A stretch of 64,000 nt of DNA from the NCBI RefSeq assembly GCF_004365705.1, contig NZ_SOBN01000001.1, positions 2,652,001 through 2,716,000 on the forward strand, given 5' to 3'. Shown piece after piece: positions 45,895 to 55,379 of the stretch; positions within the stretch are counted from its first letter, which is position 1; each line of letters starts with the position of its first letter. Origin of the DNA: Streptomyces sp. 846.5 (GTDB lineage: Bacteria > Actinomycetota > Actinomycetes > Streptomycetales > Streptomycetaceae). Below the pieces are notes generated by a model that was not told where the DNA came from, searched no databases, and was given only the letters and a program-made list of their open reading frames with translations. The position numbers were made by a program, and so were the translations under genes.

Positions 45895-48800
45895 GTGAGG
45901 CAGAAGCAGGCAGACCCTGGACCGCGGCAGGCCGAGCCCCAGCCCGTGGACGGCGGTGGCTCCAGCTGGGCCTTCCGCCACTGGCGCGTGCCCACCCGGC
46001 TGACGGCCATCGTGCTGGTCCCCGTGGTCACCGGACTGGTCTTCGCGGGGCTGCGCGTCAAGGACCAACTGGACCTCGCCAGCACCGCCGGGCAGAACGA
46101 GAAGGTCGCCATCCTGGTCCGGGACGCCGGCACGGTGGCCGATGACCTCGAGACCGAGCGCGACCTCGCGGTCATCCCGCAGATGATGGGCGACCATCAG
46201 AACGCCCAAGTGCTGGCCGCGCGCAAGAAGACGGACGCGGACATCGCGGTGATGGACGCCGACGCCGCACAGGTCAAGCCCGACCTGCAGATCAGCACCG
46301 ACCTCAGCAACTTCCACGCCACGGCCGCCAAGACTCTCAACAACCTGCGGGACAAGGGCTACGACGTCACCAGCCAGACCTACAGCCCGGTCGCCACCGA
46401 GGTGGCGTACTCCAACATCTACCTGGGCCTGCTGGGGCTGGACAACGAACTCGCCTTCGGCGACAAGAACATCAACAGCCGCGGTCGTGAGCTCTTCGCG
46501 CTGAGCCTGGAGAAGGAGTCCACCGCGACCGAGCGCAACCTGGTCACCATCGCGCTGATGTACGACAAGATGCCGTCGCAGCTCGCGGACGCGATCCAGG
46601 TGGCCGGGCGCCTCACCCAGGTCACCGAGCAGCAGGTGCTGCTCTCCGGTGTCCCCTCGGACCTCAAGCTCTACCAGCAGACCGTGATCGGCCAAGGCAT
46701 CGCCTCGGCCGAGGGCACCCTGCTGGCGATGGCGGGCAAGCCCTCGCTCAAGTCCTCCGGGATCACCCCGGTCTCCTGGTACACCCTGGCCAGCCAGAAG
46801 ACCGGCCAGGAACGCAAGGTCGAGACGGCCATCACCAGCCAGGTCCTCGCCGACGCGCACCAGGCCAAGCAGGACGCCAACCAGCAGGCCATCACCATCG
46901 GCGCCGAGGCGCTGGCGCTGGTGCTGCTGGCCGGCGCGCTGGCCTACCTGATGGGCCGCTCGATGGTGCGCGGTATGCGTACCCTGCGCGACAGCGCCAC
47001 CGGCATCGCCACCGACCGGCTGCCGGACCTGGTCCGCAAGCTCTCCAAGACCGACCCCGAGCGCGTCGACACCACCGTCCGGCCGATCCCGCTGACCGGC
47101 CGTGACGAGATCGGCGAGGTCGCCCGGGCGTTCGACGAGGTCCACCGCGAGGCCATCCGACTGGCCTCCGAGCAGGCCATGCTCCGCGGGAACGTCAACG
47201 CGATCTTCACCAACCTGTCCCGTCGCTCCCAGAGCCTGATCGAGCGTCAGCTGTCGCTGATCACCGACCTGGAGAACAACGAGGCGGACCCGGACCAGCT
47301 GGAGAGCCTGTTCAAGCTGGACCACCTGGCCACCCGTATGCGCCGCAACGGCGAGAACCTGCTGGTCCTCGCGGGCGAGTCGGCGGGCCGCGAGTGGAGC
47401 GACCCGATCCCGCTGGTGGACGTGCTCCGCGCGGCCGCCTCCGAGGTGGAGCAGTACGAGCGCATCGAGCTCAGCGGCATACCCGAGACCGACGTCATCG
47501 GTCCGGCCGTGACCGACATGGTGCACCTCCTCGCGGAGCTGCTGGAGAACGCCACCACCTTCTCCAGCCCGCAGACCCGGGTGAAGGTCACCGCCACCCG
47601 GCTGCCGGACCAGCGGGTGCTGGTCGAGATCCACGACAAGGGCATCGGCCTCACCGCCGCCGACTTCGCCGAGATCAACGCCAAGCTGGCCGACCCGCCC
47701 ACGGTCGACGCCTCGGTCTCCCGCCAGATGGGCCTGTTCGTGGTCGGCCGGCTGGCCGAGCGCCACGCCATCCGGGTCCAGCTGCGTCCCTCCGGCGAGT
47801 CCGCCGGCACCACCTCGCTGGTGATGATCCCGGACCACCTCACCCAGCTGCCCCGGGCCGCCGAGCCCGAGGAGCAGTTCACCGTCTCCCGGATCTACGG
47901 CGAGCCCGAGGCGGGCCCGTACGCGGAGTCCGGCCAGCTGACCGCCAGCGAACTGGGCTTCGACGACAGCCGCTACGACCGTCCCGCCGTGGACGTGCCG
48001 GCCGCCGTCGCCCCCGACCACCTGATGCAGCGCACCATGCGGCTCGGCCAGCGGCGCGAGCAGGCGGCGCTGGAGGGCCCGGGCGAGGGCGCACCGGCCG
48101 CGCAGCAGCCGTCGGCCCCGGCCCCCGCGCCGCAGCCGGGAGAGACGTACGAGCCCTACCCCGACTCCTACGTCCCCGAGTTCGACGGCTTCGACGCCCG
48201 GCCGGCCGCCGCCTCCTACCCCGCGCCCGACGCCGGCTACGAGGCGGGCAGCTACACCGCCGCCGACTTCGACACCTACGGCGCCGGGAACGGGACCGCG
48301 AACGGGAACGGGAACGGGAACGGTCGGCAGTACCAGCAGCAGGACCAGTACCAGCCCGACCCCTCGTACGACACCCCGCAGTTCAGCACCGCGCAGTACG
48401 GCCAGGACCCGTACGTCCCCGAGCAGTACCAGGCCTACCAGCCGGACCAGTACGGTCACCAGCAGTACCCCGACAGCACCTCCGAGCCCCAGTACGGTCA
48501 CCCGTACTACCCGGAGACCCCGCAACCCGCCCCAGCACCTGCCCCCGAGGCGCCCGTGGCTCCCCTCCCCCCCGCATCCCGTCCGGCGGCCAACAACGCG
48601 CCGGCGGCCCTGCCCCAGCGGCCCAGCTCCCCGGTTCCGTCTCCCCCGGGCGGCTCCGCGAACGGCTCGCTCCCCACCCGCCGTCCCGGCCAGGCACTGG
48701 GCGGCGGCCGGGCGATCGGCGACCGAGAGGCCGGTGAACGGCCCAACTGGTTCACCGGAGCCCGCGAGGACGGCGACCCGGCCACGGTGGCCATGCCGTC

Positions 48801-49089
48801 CCTCTCGCTCCCGACCGTGCCCGCGGAGCCCGTCGCCGGGGGTACCACCCCGGCCGGACTCCCGCGTCGCGTACCCCGCCAGAACCTGCTTCCCGGCAAT
48901 GTCCAGGAGCCGAGCAGCGCAGTACCGGACGCCTCCCCACAGCTGTCCCGTTCCCCCGAGGAGGTCCGCGGCCGGCTCACCAACCTGCGCCGCGGCATCC
49001 AGCAGGGGCACAACGCAGGCGACACCCCTTCCCCCGACCAGCACGGGGCAGCCGGACTCTTCGGCGGCCCGAACCACCCGGAGCGTTAG
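45895..49089 (+). CDS. cvnA2: CvnA2, membrane histidine-kinase-like protein of conservon 2
   Basis: A 1064-residue paralog of CvnA1. TM1 about 31-50, extracytoplasmic NIT-like domain, TM2 about 337-356, HAMP, helical region LFKLDHLATRMRRNGENLLV, HATPase (N-box ENATTF near 550, DKGIGLT), then a Tyr/Gln/Pro-rich tail with a (GN)n run from a GGGAAC hexamer repeat (48286-48324), and the shared end motif RSPEEVRGRLTNLRRGIQQG. The sensor domain differs from CvnA1, so the two conservons probably respond to different signals while feeding near-identical B and D proteins. GTG at 45895, GAGAGG upstream. Stop abuts the cvnB2 start. Confidence 0.92.
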   Translation: MRQKQADPGPRQAEPQPVDGGGSSWAFRHWRVPTRLTAIVLVPVVTGLVFAGLRVKDQLDLASTAGQNEKVAILVRDAGTVADDLETERDLAVIPQMMGDHQNAQVLAARKKTDADIAVMDADAAQVKPDLQISTDLSNFHATAAKTLNNLRDKGYDVTSQTYSPVATEVAYSNIYLGLLGLDNELAFGDKNINSRGRELFALSLEKESTATERNLVTIALMYDKMPSQLADAIQVAGRLTQVTEQQVLLSGVPSDLKLYQQTVIGQGIASAEGTLLAMAGKPSLKSSGITPVSWYTLASQKTGQERKVETAITSQVLADAHQAKQDANQQAITIGAEALALVLLAGALAYLMGRSMVRGMRTLRDSATGIATDRLPDLVRKLSKTDPERVDTTVRPIPLTGRDEIGEVARAFDEVHREAIRLASEQAMLRGNVNAIFTNLSRRSQSLIERQLSLITDLENNEADPDQLESLFKLDHLATRMRRNGENLLVLAGESAGREWSDPIPLVDVLRAAASEVEQYERIELSGIPETDVIGPAVTDMVHLLAELLENATTFSSPQTRVKVTATRLPDQRVLVEIHDKGIGLTAADFAEINAKLADPPTVDASVSRQMGLFVVGRLAERHAIRVQLRPSGESAGTTSLVMIPDHLTQLPRAAEPEEQFTVSRIYGEPEAGPYAESGQLTASELGFDDSRYDRPAVDVPAAVAPDHLMQRTMRLGQRREQAALEGPGEGAPAAQQPSAPAPAPQPGETYEPYPDSYVPEFDGFDARPAAASYPAPDAGYEAGSYTAADFDTYGAGNGTANGNGNGNGRQYQQQDQYQPDPSYDTPQFSTAQYGQDPYVPEQYQAYQPDQYGHQQYPDSTSEPQYGHPYYPETPQPAPAPAPEAPVAPLPPASRPAANNAPAALPQRPSSPVPSPPGGSANGSLPTRRPGQALGGGRAIGDREAGERPNWFTGAREDGDPATVAMPSLSLPTVPAEPVAGGTTPAGLPRRVPRQNLLPGNVQEPSSAVPDASPQLSRSPEEVRGRLTNLRRGIQQGHNAGDTPSPDQHGAAGLFGGPNHPER

Positions 49090-49512
49090 ATGAGCCAGAT
49101 GTCCCAGGCGGCACAGAACCTCAACTGGTTGATCACCAACTTCGTGGACAACACCCCCGGGGTGTCGCACACGGTGGTGGTCTCCGCCGACGGCCTCCTG
49201 CTCGCCATGTCCGAGGGCTTCCCGCGGGACCGTGCCGACCAGCTGGCCGCGGTCGCCTCCGGGCTGACCTCGCTCACCCAGGGCGCCTCCCGGATCTTCG
49301 AAGGCGGCCGGGTCACCCAGACCGTGGTCGAGATGGAACGCGGCTTCCTGTTCATCATGGCCGTCTCCGACGGATCCTCACTCGCCGTCCTCGCCTCCCC
49401 CGACAGCGACATCGGCCTGGTCGGCTACGAAATGGCCCTCCTCGTCGACCGTGCCGGTACCGTACTCACCCCCGCGCTCCGCGCCGAGCTCCAAGGCAGC
49501 CTGCTCCACTGA
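49090..49512 (+). CDS. cvnB2: CvnB2, roadblock/LC7 protein of conservon 2
   Basis: 140 residues; differs from CvnB1 only at a handful of positions near both ends (for example DRAGTVLTPALRAEL against DRTGDVLTPALRTEL). The ATG at 49090 directly follows the cvnA2 TAG. Central 311 bp identical to cvnB1. Confidence 0.94.
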   Translation: MSQMSQAAQNLNWLITNFVDNTPGVSHTVVVSADGLLLAMSEGFPRDRADQLAAVASGLTSLTQGASRIFEGGRVTQTVVEMERGFLFIMAVSDGSSLAVLASPDSDIGLVGYEMALLVDRAGTVLTPALRAELQGSLLH

Positions 49513-49606
49513 CTGCGCGCAACACCGGCACCACCTGCACCCGCACCGCCTGCACACGTTCAGCAAGAGCCGTAACGCCCCTGTCGCTCAACTGTGAGGA
49601 GGACCC

Positions 49607-50254
49607 GTGACACCGCCCGAGGACCAGAACGGCCAGTACGGCACCGGCTACCCCGGTTCAGGCCACGATGCGTTCGGTGGTCCCGGCGGCGGCTACGCCC
49701 CGGGCTACCCCAGCTATGAGCAGGAGCAGCGCAACGGCTACGGCGGCAACCCGTACCAGGAGAACCCCTACTCCAACGGCAACGGCCAGGCGCCCCGGGG
49801 GAACCCCGAGCCCAACGCGCCCACCACCAGCGGCACCGGATCCGGCTACAACAGCCGTCCGTCGTACGCCGACGACTGGACCCGGCAGCCGGCCCAGGAA
49901 CCGGAGATGGACGAGGAGCCGCTGATCCGGCCCTACGCCATGACCGGCGGACGGACCCGGCCGCGCTACCAGCTCGCCATCGAGGCCCTGGTCTCCACCA
50001 CCGCGCCGCCCGAGCGGATCGGCACGCTGCTCCCCGAACACCAACGGATCTGCGGTCTCTGCCTGGAGATCAAGTCCGTGGCCGAGATCTCGGCTCTGCT
50101 TTCCATGCCTCTCGGCGTGGCCCGCATCCTCGTCGCCGACCTGGCCGAATCCGGTCTGGTCGCGATCCACCAACCCGCTGCCGGAGGCGAATCCGGCGGC
50201 ACGCCAGACGTGACACTGCTCGAAAGGGTGCTCAGTGGACTTCGCAAGCTCTAG
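49607..50254 (+). CDS. cvnC2: CvnC2, DUF742 protein of conservon 2
   Basis: A 215-residue DUF742 protein; the Gly/Tyr/Asn-rich N-terminus is 60 residues longer than in CvnC1 while the IRPYAMTGGRTRPRYQLAIE core and C-terminus match. GTG at 49607 follows GAGGAGGA. The core carries a stretch of about 50 bases identical to cvnC1. Overlaps cvnD2 by 20 bases. Confidence 0.93.
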   Translation: MTPPEDQNGQYGTGYPGSGHDAFGGPGGGYAPGYPSYEQEQRNGYGGNPYQENPYSNGNGQAPRGNPEPNAPTTSGTGSGYNSRPSYADDWTRQPAQEPEMDEEPLIRPYAMTGGRTRPRYQLAIEALVSTTAPPERIGTLLPEHQRICGLCLEIKSVAEISALLSMPLGVARILVADLAESGLVAIHQPAAGGESGGTPDVTLLERVLSGLRKL

Positions 50255-50834
50255 GCCCGCGCCACCGGCGGCCGCCACCGGAGCCCGCACGACCACCTCG
50301 GCGAAGATCGTCGTGGCCGGCGGCTTCGGGGTGGGCAAGACGACCCTGGTCGGCGCGGTCTCCGAGATCAACCCGCTGCGCACCGAGGCCGTGATGACCA
50401 GCGCCTCGGCCGGCATCGACGACCTCAGCCATGTGGCCGACAAGACCACGACCACGGTCGCGATGGACTTCGGTCGCATCACCCTGGACGAGGACCTGAT
50501 CCTCTACCTGTTCGGCACCCCCGGACAGGACCGCTTCTGGTTCATGTGGGACGACCTGGTCCGCGGCGCCATCGGCGCCGTCGTCCTGGTCGACACCCGC
50601 CGCCTCGCCGACTGCTTCCCCGCCATCGACTACTTCGAAAACAGCGGACTGCCCTTCGTCGTCGCCCTCAACGCCTTCGACGGCAACCAGACCCACAACC
50701 CCGACGAAGTCCGCGAAGCCCTCCAACTCGGCCCCGACACCCCCGTCATCACCACCGACGCCCGCCGCCGCGACAGCGCCAAATCCGCACTCATCACCCT
50801 CGTCGAACACGCACTCCTCGCCCGACTCCGCTGA
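50235..50834 (+). CDS. cvnD2: CvnD2, Ras-like small GTPase of conservon 2
   Basis: A 199-residue GTPase with P-loop GGFGVGKTT, FGTPGQDR and NAFD, all as in CvnD1. Differences from CvnD1 are confined to the N-terminal 25 residues and a short patch near residue 65 (DLSHVADK against DLTHISGK). Last gene of the conservon, followed by a strong terminator. Confidence 0.95.
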   Translation: MDFASSRPAPPAAATGARTTTSAKIVVAGGFGVGKTTLVGAVSEINPLRTEAVMTSASAGIDDLSHVADKTTTTVAMDFGRITLDEDLILYLFGTPGQDRFWFMWDDLVRGAIGAVVLVDTRRLADCFPAIDYFENSGLPFVVALNAFDGNQTHNPDEVREALQLGPDTPVITTDARRRDSAKSALITLVEHALLARLR

Positions 50835-50850
50835 GCCGGAGCCGGACGAA

Positions 50851-50888
50851 CTGAGGGGCCGTCACGCTGCTGCGTGACGGCCCCTCAG
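50851..50888. terminator. Bidirectional terminator between conservon 2 and cimA
   Basis: Perfect 17-bp stem CTGAGGGGCCGTCACGC with its inverse and a 4-base loop, followed on the plus strand by TTGTTCT. It stops cvn2 transcription and cimA transcription from the other side. Confidence 0.92.
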
Positions 50889-50912
50889 TTGTTCTCCGGT
50901 ACTTCGTCGGGG

Positions 50913-52499
50913 CTAGGGCTCCAGCCCCGCGCGGAGCAGGCCGAAGGTGTAGGCGTCCTCAAGTGCCTGCCAGGAGGCGCCGATCACGTTCTCCGCCACC
51001 CCGACCGTGGACCACTCGTCCTGGCCGTTGCTGGTGGTCACCAGGACCCGGGTCTGCGAGCGGGTGCCGTGCTCGCCCTCCAGGATGCGGACCTTGTAGT
51101 CCACCAGCTCCAGGGCGGCGAGCTGCGGGTAGAACCGCTCCAGCGCCGCGCGCAGCGCCACGTCCAGGGCGTGCACCGGGCCGTTGCCCTCGCCGGTGGC
51201 GATGATCCGCTCGCCCTTGGCGTGCAGCTTCACCGTGGCCTCGTTGGCCTGGCTGCCGTCCGCCGCCTGCTCGACGATGGTGCGCCAGGACTCCAGGGTG
51301 AAGAAGCGCGCCCGGTTGCCGTTGATCTCGTCCCGCAGCAGCAGCTCGAACGAGGCGTCGGCGGCCTCGTAGGTGTAGCCCTGGAGCTCACGGGCCTTGA
51401 CGGTCTCCACCACCCGGCCGACCGTCTCCCGGTCGTCGGAGACGTCGTAGCCGAGCTCCTTGGCCTTGAGCTCGACCGAGGCCCGGCCGGCCATGTCCGA
51501 GACCAGCATCCGCATCGAGTTGCCGACCAGGGCCGGGTCGGTGTGCTGGTAGAGGTCCGGGTCGACCTTGATGGCGGAGGCGTGCAGCCCGGCCTTGTGG
51601 GCGAAGGCGGAGACCCCGACATAGGGCTGGTGGGTGGAGGGCGTGAGGTTGACGACCTCGGCGATGGCGTGCGAGATCCGGGTCATCTCGGTGAGCTTGC
51701 CGGCCGGCAGCACCCGCCGGTCGAGCTTCAGCTCCAGCGCGGCGGTCACCGGGAAGAGGTTGGCGTTGCCGACCCGCTCGCCGTAACCGTTGGCGGTGCA
51801 CTGCACGTGGGTGGCACCGGCGTCGACGGCAGCGAGGGTGTTGGCCACCGCACAGCCGGTGTCGTCCTGGGCGTGCATGCCCAGCCGGGCGCCCGTCTCG
51901 GCGAGGACGTCCGCGACGATGGCGCGGACCCCGGTCGGGAGCATCCCGCCGTTGGTGTCGCAGAGCACCACCACGTCGGCCCCGGCCCGGTGCGCGGTGC
52001 GGACCACGGCGAGGGCGTAGTCGCGGTTGGCCTTGTAGCCGTCGAAGAAGTGCTCGCAGTCGATGAAGACGCGGCGGCCCTGCGCGCGCAGGAACTCCAC
52101 GCTGTCACGGACCATCTCCAGGTTCTCGTCCAGGGTGGTGCGCAGCGCCAGCTCGACATGGCGGTCGTGCGACTTGGCGACCAGGGTCACCACGGGCGCG
52201 CCGGAGGCGACCAGGGCGGCGAGCTGGGCGTCGGTGGCGGCCTCGCCGCCGGCCCTGCGGGTGGCGCCGAAGGCCACCAACTGGGCGTTCCGCAGCTGCA
52301 GCTCGGCGGCGGCGCGGGCGAAGAACTCGGTGTCACGGGGGTTGGCGCCGGGCCAGCCGCCCTCGATGAAGCCGACGCCGAAGTCGTCCAGATGCCGGGC
52401 GATGGTCAGCTTGTCGGCGACGGTGAGGTTGATGCCCTCGCGCTGCGCACCGTCGCGCAGGGTGGTGTCGAAGACATGGAAGTCGTCGCTGAGGGTCAT
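50913..52499 (-). CDS. cimA: (R)-citramalate synthase
   Basis: A 528-residue alpha-isopropylmalate-synthase-family enzyme, CimA type: FDTTLRDGAQREGINLTVAD at the N-terminus, CDTNGGMLPTGV, HAQDDTGCAVANTLAAVDAG and the catalytic TIM barrel metal ligands; the C-terminal LeuA dimer domain carries the feedback site. It condenses acetyl-CoA and pyruvate to citramalate, giving 2-ketobutyrate for isoleucine independent of threonine, then uses leuCD and leuB. ATG at 52499. A structured leader precedes it. Confidence 0.94.
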   Translation of the reverse strand: MTLSDDFHVFDTTLRDGAQREGINLTVADKLTIARHLDDFGVGFIEGGWPGANPRDTEFFARAAAELQLRNAQLVAFGATRRAGGEAATDAQLAALVASGAPVVTLVAKSHDRHVELALRTTLDENLEMVRDSVEFLRAQGRRVFIDCEHFFDGYKANRDYALAVVRTAHRAGADVVVLCDTNGGMLPTGVRAIVADVLAETGARLGMHAQDDTGCAVANTLAAVDAGATHVQCTANGYGERVGNANLFPVTAALELKLDRRVLPAGKLTEMTRISHAIAEVVNLTPSTHQPYVGVSAFAHKAGLHASAIKVDPDLYQHTDPALVGNSMRMLVSDMAGRASVELKAKELGYDVSDDRETVGRVVETVKARELQGYTYEAADASFELLLRDEINGNRARFFTLESWRTIVEQAADGSQANEATVKLHAKGERIIATGEGNGPVHALDVALRAALERFYPQLAALELVDYKVRILEGEHGTRSQTRVLVTTSNGQDEWSTVGVAENVIGASWQALEDAYTFGLLRAGLEP

Positions 52500-52740
52500 T
52501 GCCTGTGGTCTCCTGTCCGGGGCTGGTTGGCCCCCAGCAGGGTCTGCCTGCTGGGGGATCCGACTCCACTGTCCACCATCGCCGCGAGCTGCTCGCTTGT
52601 CGGGACGCTCCCTGTGGGGAACGCGTCGGCAAACAAAAAGACCCCTCGCGGGTGCGAGAGGTCTGCGCGCGGGTCATGTGACACGGTGTCCGTTCCGCGT
52701 ACGGGTCGTACGTCGCGGATCGGTCACTGCGGACCGGCGC
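52500..52740 (-). promoter_or_regulatory. Structured leader of cimA with intrinsic terminator
   Basis: In the direction of transcription: a closing stem GTCCG/CGGAC (52734-52688) around a CGTACG hairpin, then an intrinsic terminator GACCTCTCGC-ACCC-GCGAGGGGTC followed by TTTTTG (52663-52635), then an 11-bp hairpin CCCCCAGCAGG/CCTGCTGGGGG (52558-52532) shortly before cimA. The order looks like an attenuator, but no Ile/Leu/Val-rich leader peptide was found, so the trigger is unknown. A promoter between the terminator and cimA is also possible. Confidence 0.6.
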
Positions 52741-52860
52741 GCCTGCTGCCAATAATGAGCGCGAGCGAGGACACCTGTGCAGTCTGGCACAGCTCCGGGA
52801 GGCGCGGTGGGGGGTCTCAGCATTCGGGACCGTGCACCTCGGGGGCGTTTGGCCTAGCAA

Positions 52861-52960
52861 GTGCAACTGAGCCAGTTGCAGACCCATAGGGGCGCGGGGA
52901 ACTGCGCGACCAGCCCTCTACGGAGGTGCATGGTTGGCAGCGCAGTTCCTCGCGCCCCTG
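52861..52960. repeat. Intergenic palindromic repeat, copy 5 (arms in reversed order)
   Basis: Here the right-type arm (GGGGCGCGGGGAACTGCGCG, 52889-52908) comes first and a degenerate left-type arm (GCGCAGTTCCTCGCGCCCC, near 52940-52958) second, the reverse of copies 1, 3 and 6. It sits between cimA and ilvE, both minus strand. Confidence 0.8.
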
Positions 52961-52972
52961 TTGTGGTTCAGG

Positions 52973-54082
52973 TCAGGCGATTCGGTGCATCCAGTTGTGG
53001 GTGTCCTCGCGGTGGCCGGTCTGGAGCGCCAGCAGGGACTCGCGGAGGCGCATGGTGACCGGGCCGGGGGTGCCGTCGCCGACGGTCCAGTCGCCGCGGG
53101 CGGACTTGACCGAGCCGACCGGGGTGATCACCGCAGCCGTGCCGCAGGCGAAGACCTCGGTGAGGGTGCCGTCCGCGTTCCCGTCGCGCCACTCCTCGGT
53201 GGAGATCTTCCGCTCCTCGGTCGCGTAGCCGAGGTCCGCCGCGATGGTGAGCAGCGAGTCGCGGGTGATGCCCGGCAGCAGCGAGCCGGAGAGCTCGGGG
53301 GTGACGATACGGGCGTCCTCGCCCTCGCCGAAGACGAAGTAGAGGTTCATCCCGCCCATCTCCTCGATCCAGCGGCGCTCGATCGCGTCCAGCCAGACCA
53401 CCTGGTCGCACCCCTGCGCCGCCGCCTGGGCCTGGGCGACCAGCGACGCGGCGTAGTTGCCGCCGCACTTCGCCGCGCCGGTGCCGCCGGGCGCCGCGCG
53501 GACGTACTCCTCGGAGAGCCAGACCGAGACCGGCTCGACGCCGCCGGGGAAGTAGGCCCCGGCCGGGGAGGCGATCAGCATGAACAGGTACTCGTTGGCG
53601 GGGCGGACGCCCAGCCCGACCTCGGTCGCGATCATGAAGGGACGGAGGTAGAGGCTGGCCTCGCCCTCGCTCGGGACCCAGGCCTGGTCCTGCTGGACCA
53701 GGGCCTCGACCGCGGCGACGAAGGTCTCCTGCGGCAGCTCGGCCATGGCCAGCCGGCGGGCGGAGGACTGGAAACGGGCGGCGTTGGCGTACGGGCGGAA
53801 GGTCTGGATGCCGCCGTCGGCGGTGCGGTACGCCTTGAGGCCCTCGAAGATCGACTGGCCGTAGTGCAGGATCGCCGTGGCCGGATCCAGCTCGATCGGT
53901 CCGTACGGGACGAGCTGGGCGTCGTGCCAGCCGCGGCCCTCGGTCCAGCGGATGGTCACCATGTTGTCGGTGAAGTAGCGGCCGAAGCCCGGGTTGGCCA
54001 GGCGGGCCTGCCGCTCGGCGTCGGAAAGCGGGTGAGCCGAGGGCTTCAGCTCGATCTCGATGGGCTCCGTCGGGGAGGTCAT
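52973..54082 (-). CDS. ilvE: Branched-chain amino acid aminotransferase
   Basis: A 369-residue fold-type IV PLP enzyme transferring the amino group of glutamate to the three branched-chain keto acids. PLP Lys in [14 protein letters not shown] near residue 215; [15 protein letters not shown] and [13 protein letters not shown] are also standard. ATG at 54082. Upstream is CTCATT-N4-AATGAG (54122-54137), a candidate operator. Confidence 0.95.
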   Translation of the reverse strand: MTSPTEPIEIELKPSAHPLSDAERQARLANPGFGRYFTDNMVTIRWTEGRGWHDAQLVPYGPIELDPATAILHYGQSIFEGLKAYRTADGGIQTFRPYANAARFQSSARRLAMAELPQETFVAAVEALVQQDQAWVPSEGEASLYLRPFMIATEVGLGVRPANEYLFMLIASPAGAYFPGGVEPVSVWLSEEYVRAAPGGTGAAKCGGNYAASLVAQAQAAAQGCDQVVWLDAIERRWIEEMGGMNLYFVFGEGEDARIVTPELSGSLLPGITRDSLLTIAADLGYATEERKISTEEWRDGNADGTLTEVFACGTAAVITPVGSVKSARGDWTVGDGTPGPVTMRLRESLLALQTGHREDTHNWMHRIA

Positions 54083-54121
54083 GGCGTTACGTCCTTCACC
54101 GTGTCGTCATGGTGGACAGGA

Positions 54122-54137
54122 CTCATTGTCCAATGAG
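54122..54137. promoter_or_regulatory. Inverted repeat upstream of ilvE
   Basis: CTCATT-GTCC-AATGAG, perfect 6-bp arms, 40-55 bases before the ilvE start, overlapped by GGACA-N8-TGTCC (54114-54131). Candidate regulator site; nature unknown. Confidence 0.4.
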
Positions 54138-54274
54138 CGTGTCCAAGGTCGATAGTCGCACTTTCGCGGGCCGGTCGGCATACGACGAAACGGCCCGGAA
54201 GGCGCGTGCTGTCGGACGTGGCCGACAGTGCTGCTTCCGGACCGCTCGTGGTGGTCCTGCGCTGTGCCGGCTGG

Positions 54275-55318
54275 TCAGCCGGCTACTCGCGCGGCGAGGG
54301 CGTCGCCGACCTCGCTGGTGGAACGGGCGGGCCTGCCGACGCGCTCGGCGAGGTCCGCGGCGACCGCGGTCTCGATCCTCGCGGCCTCGTCGGTCAGGCC
54401 GAGGTGCTGGAGCAGCATGGCGACGGACAGCACGGTGGCGGTCGGGTCGGCCTTGCCCTGTCCGGCGATGTCCGGGGCCGAGCCGTGGACCGGCTCGAAC
54501 ATGGACGGGAACTCGCCGCTGGGGTTGATGTTCCCGCTGGCGGCGAGGCCGATGCCGCCGGTGACGGCCGCGGCCAGGTCGGTGATGATGTCGCCGAAGA
54601 GGTTGTCGGTGACGATCACGTCGAAGCGCTCGGGCTGGGTGACGAAGAAGATCGTGGCCGCGTCGACGTGCAGGTAGTCGGTGCTGACCTCGGGGAACTC
54701 GGTCGCGACCTGGTTGAAGATCCGGGTCCACAGATGGCCGGCGTGGACCAGCACGTTGTTCTTGTGGACCAGGGTGAGCTTCTTGCGCGGACGGGCCTGG
54801 GCCCGGGCGAAGGCGTCGCGGACGACGCGCTCGATGCCGAACGCCGTGTTCAGGCTGACCTCGGTGGCGATCTCCTGCGGCGTACCGGTGCGCAGGGTGC
54901 CGCCGTTGCCGACGTACGGGCCCTCGGTGCCCTCGCGGACGACCACGAAGTCGATCACCGGCTCGCCCGCGAGCGGGGAGGCGACACCCGGGAAGAGCTT
55001 GCCGGGGCGCAGGTTGACGTGGTGGTCGAAGGCGAAGCGCAGCTTCAGCAGCAGCCCGCGCTCCAGCACCCCGGAGGGCACGGAGGGGTCGCCGATAGCG
55101 CCGAGGAGGATGGCGTCGTTGTTCTTGAGCTCCTCCAGCACGCTCTCCGGCAGGGTCTCGCCGGTGGCGTGGTAGCGGCGCGCGCCGAGGTCGTACTCGG
55201 TGCTCTCCACCTTGGTGTCGGCGGGGAGGACGGCGGTCAGGACCTTGAGTCCTTCGGCGACGACTTCCTGGCCGATGCCGTCACCGGGGATCACTGCGAG
55301 GCGGAGAGTGCGAGACAT
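54275..55318 (-). CDS. leuB: 3-isopropylmalate dehydrogenase
   Basis: A 347-residue decarboxylating dehydrogenase converting 3-isopropylmalate to 2-ketoisocaproate; it also acts on 3-methylmalate in the citramalate route. N-terminus [28 protein letters not shown]-type motif [21 protein letters not shown] and [12 protein letters not shown] near the C-terminus. Length suits the shorter actinobacterial type. ATG at 55318. Confidence 0.96.
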   Translation of the reverse strand: MSRTLRLAVIPGDGIGQEVVAEGLKVLTAVLPADTKVESTEYDLGARRYHATGETLPESVLEELKNNDAILLGAIGDPSVPSGVLERGLLLKLRFAFDHHVNLRPGKLFPGVASPLAGEPVIDFVVVREGTEGPYVGNGGTLRTGTPQEIATEVSLNTAFGIERVVRDAFARAQARPRKKLTLVHKNNVLVHAGHLWTRIFNQVATEFPEVSTDYLHVDAATIFFVTQPERFDVIVTDNLFGDIITDLAAAVTGGIGLAASGNINPSGEFPSMFEPVHGSAPDIAGQGKADPTATVLSVAMLLQHLGLTDEAARIETAVAADLAERVGRPARSTSEVGDALAARVAG

Positions 55319-55379
55319 GCCTCCGACCCTACTCCGGGGCCCAACAGGTGGGCAGTTGGCGTCCGGAATGTGGACCGCC

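Noticed and set aside
48286-48324. GGGAAC hexamer repeats as a possible protein-binding array
   Set aside because: They are coding (Gly-Asn run) within the low-complexity tail of CvnA2 and need no further explanation.
45772-49170. Long minus-strand open frame opposite cvnA2
   Set aside because: Low-complexity Gly/Arg/Val/Asp translation, no ribosome site, fully covered by cvnA2 on the other strand.
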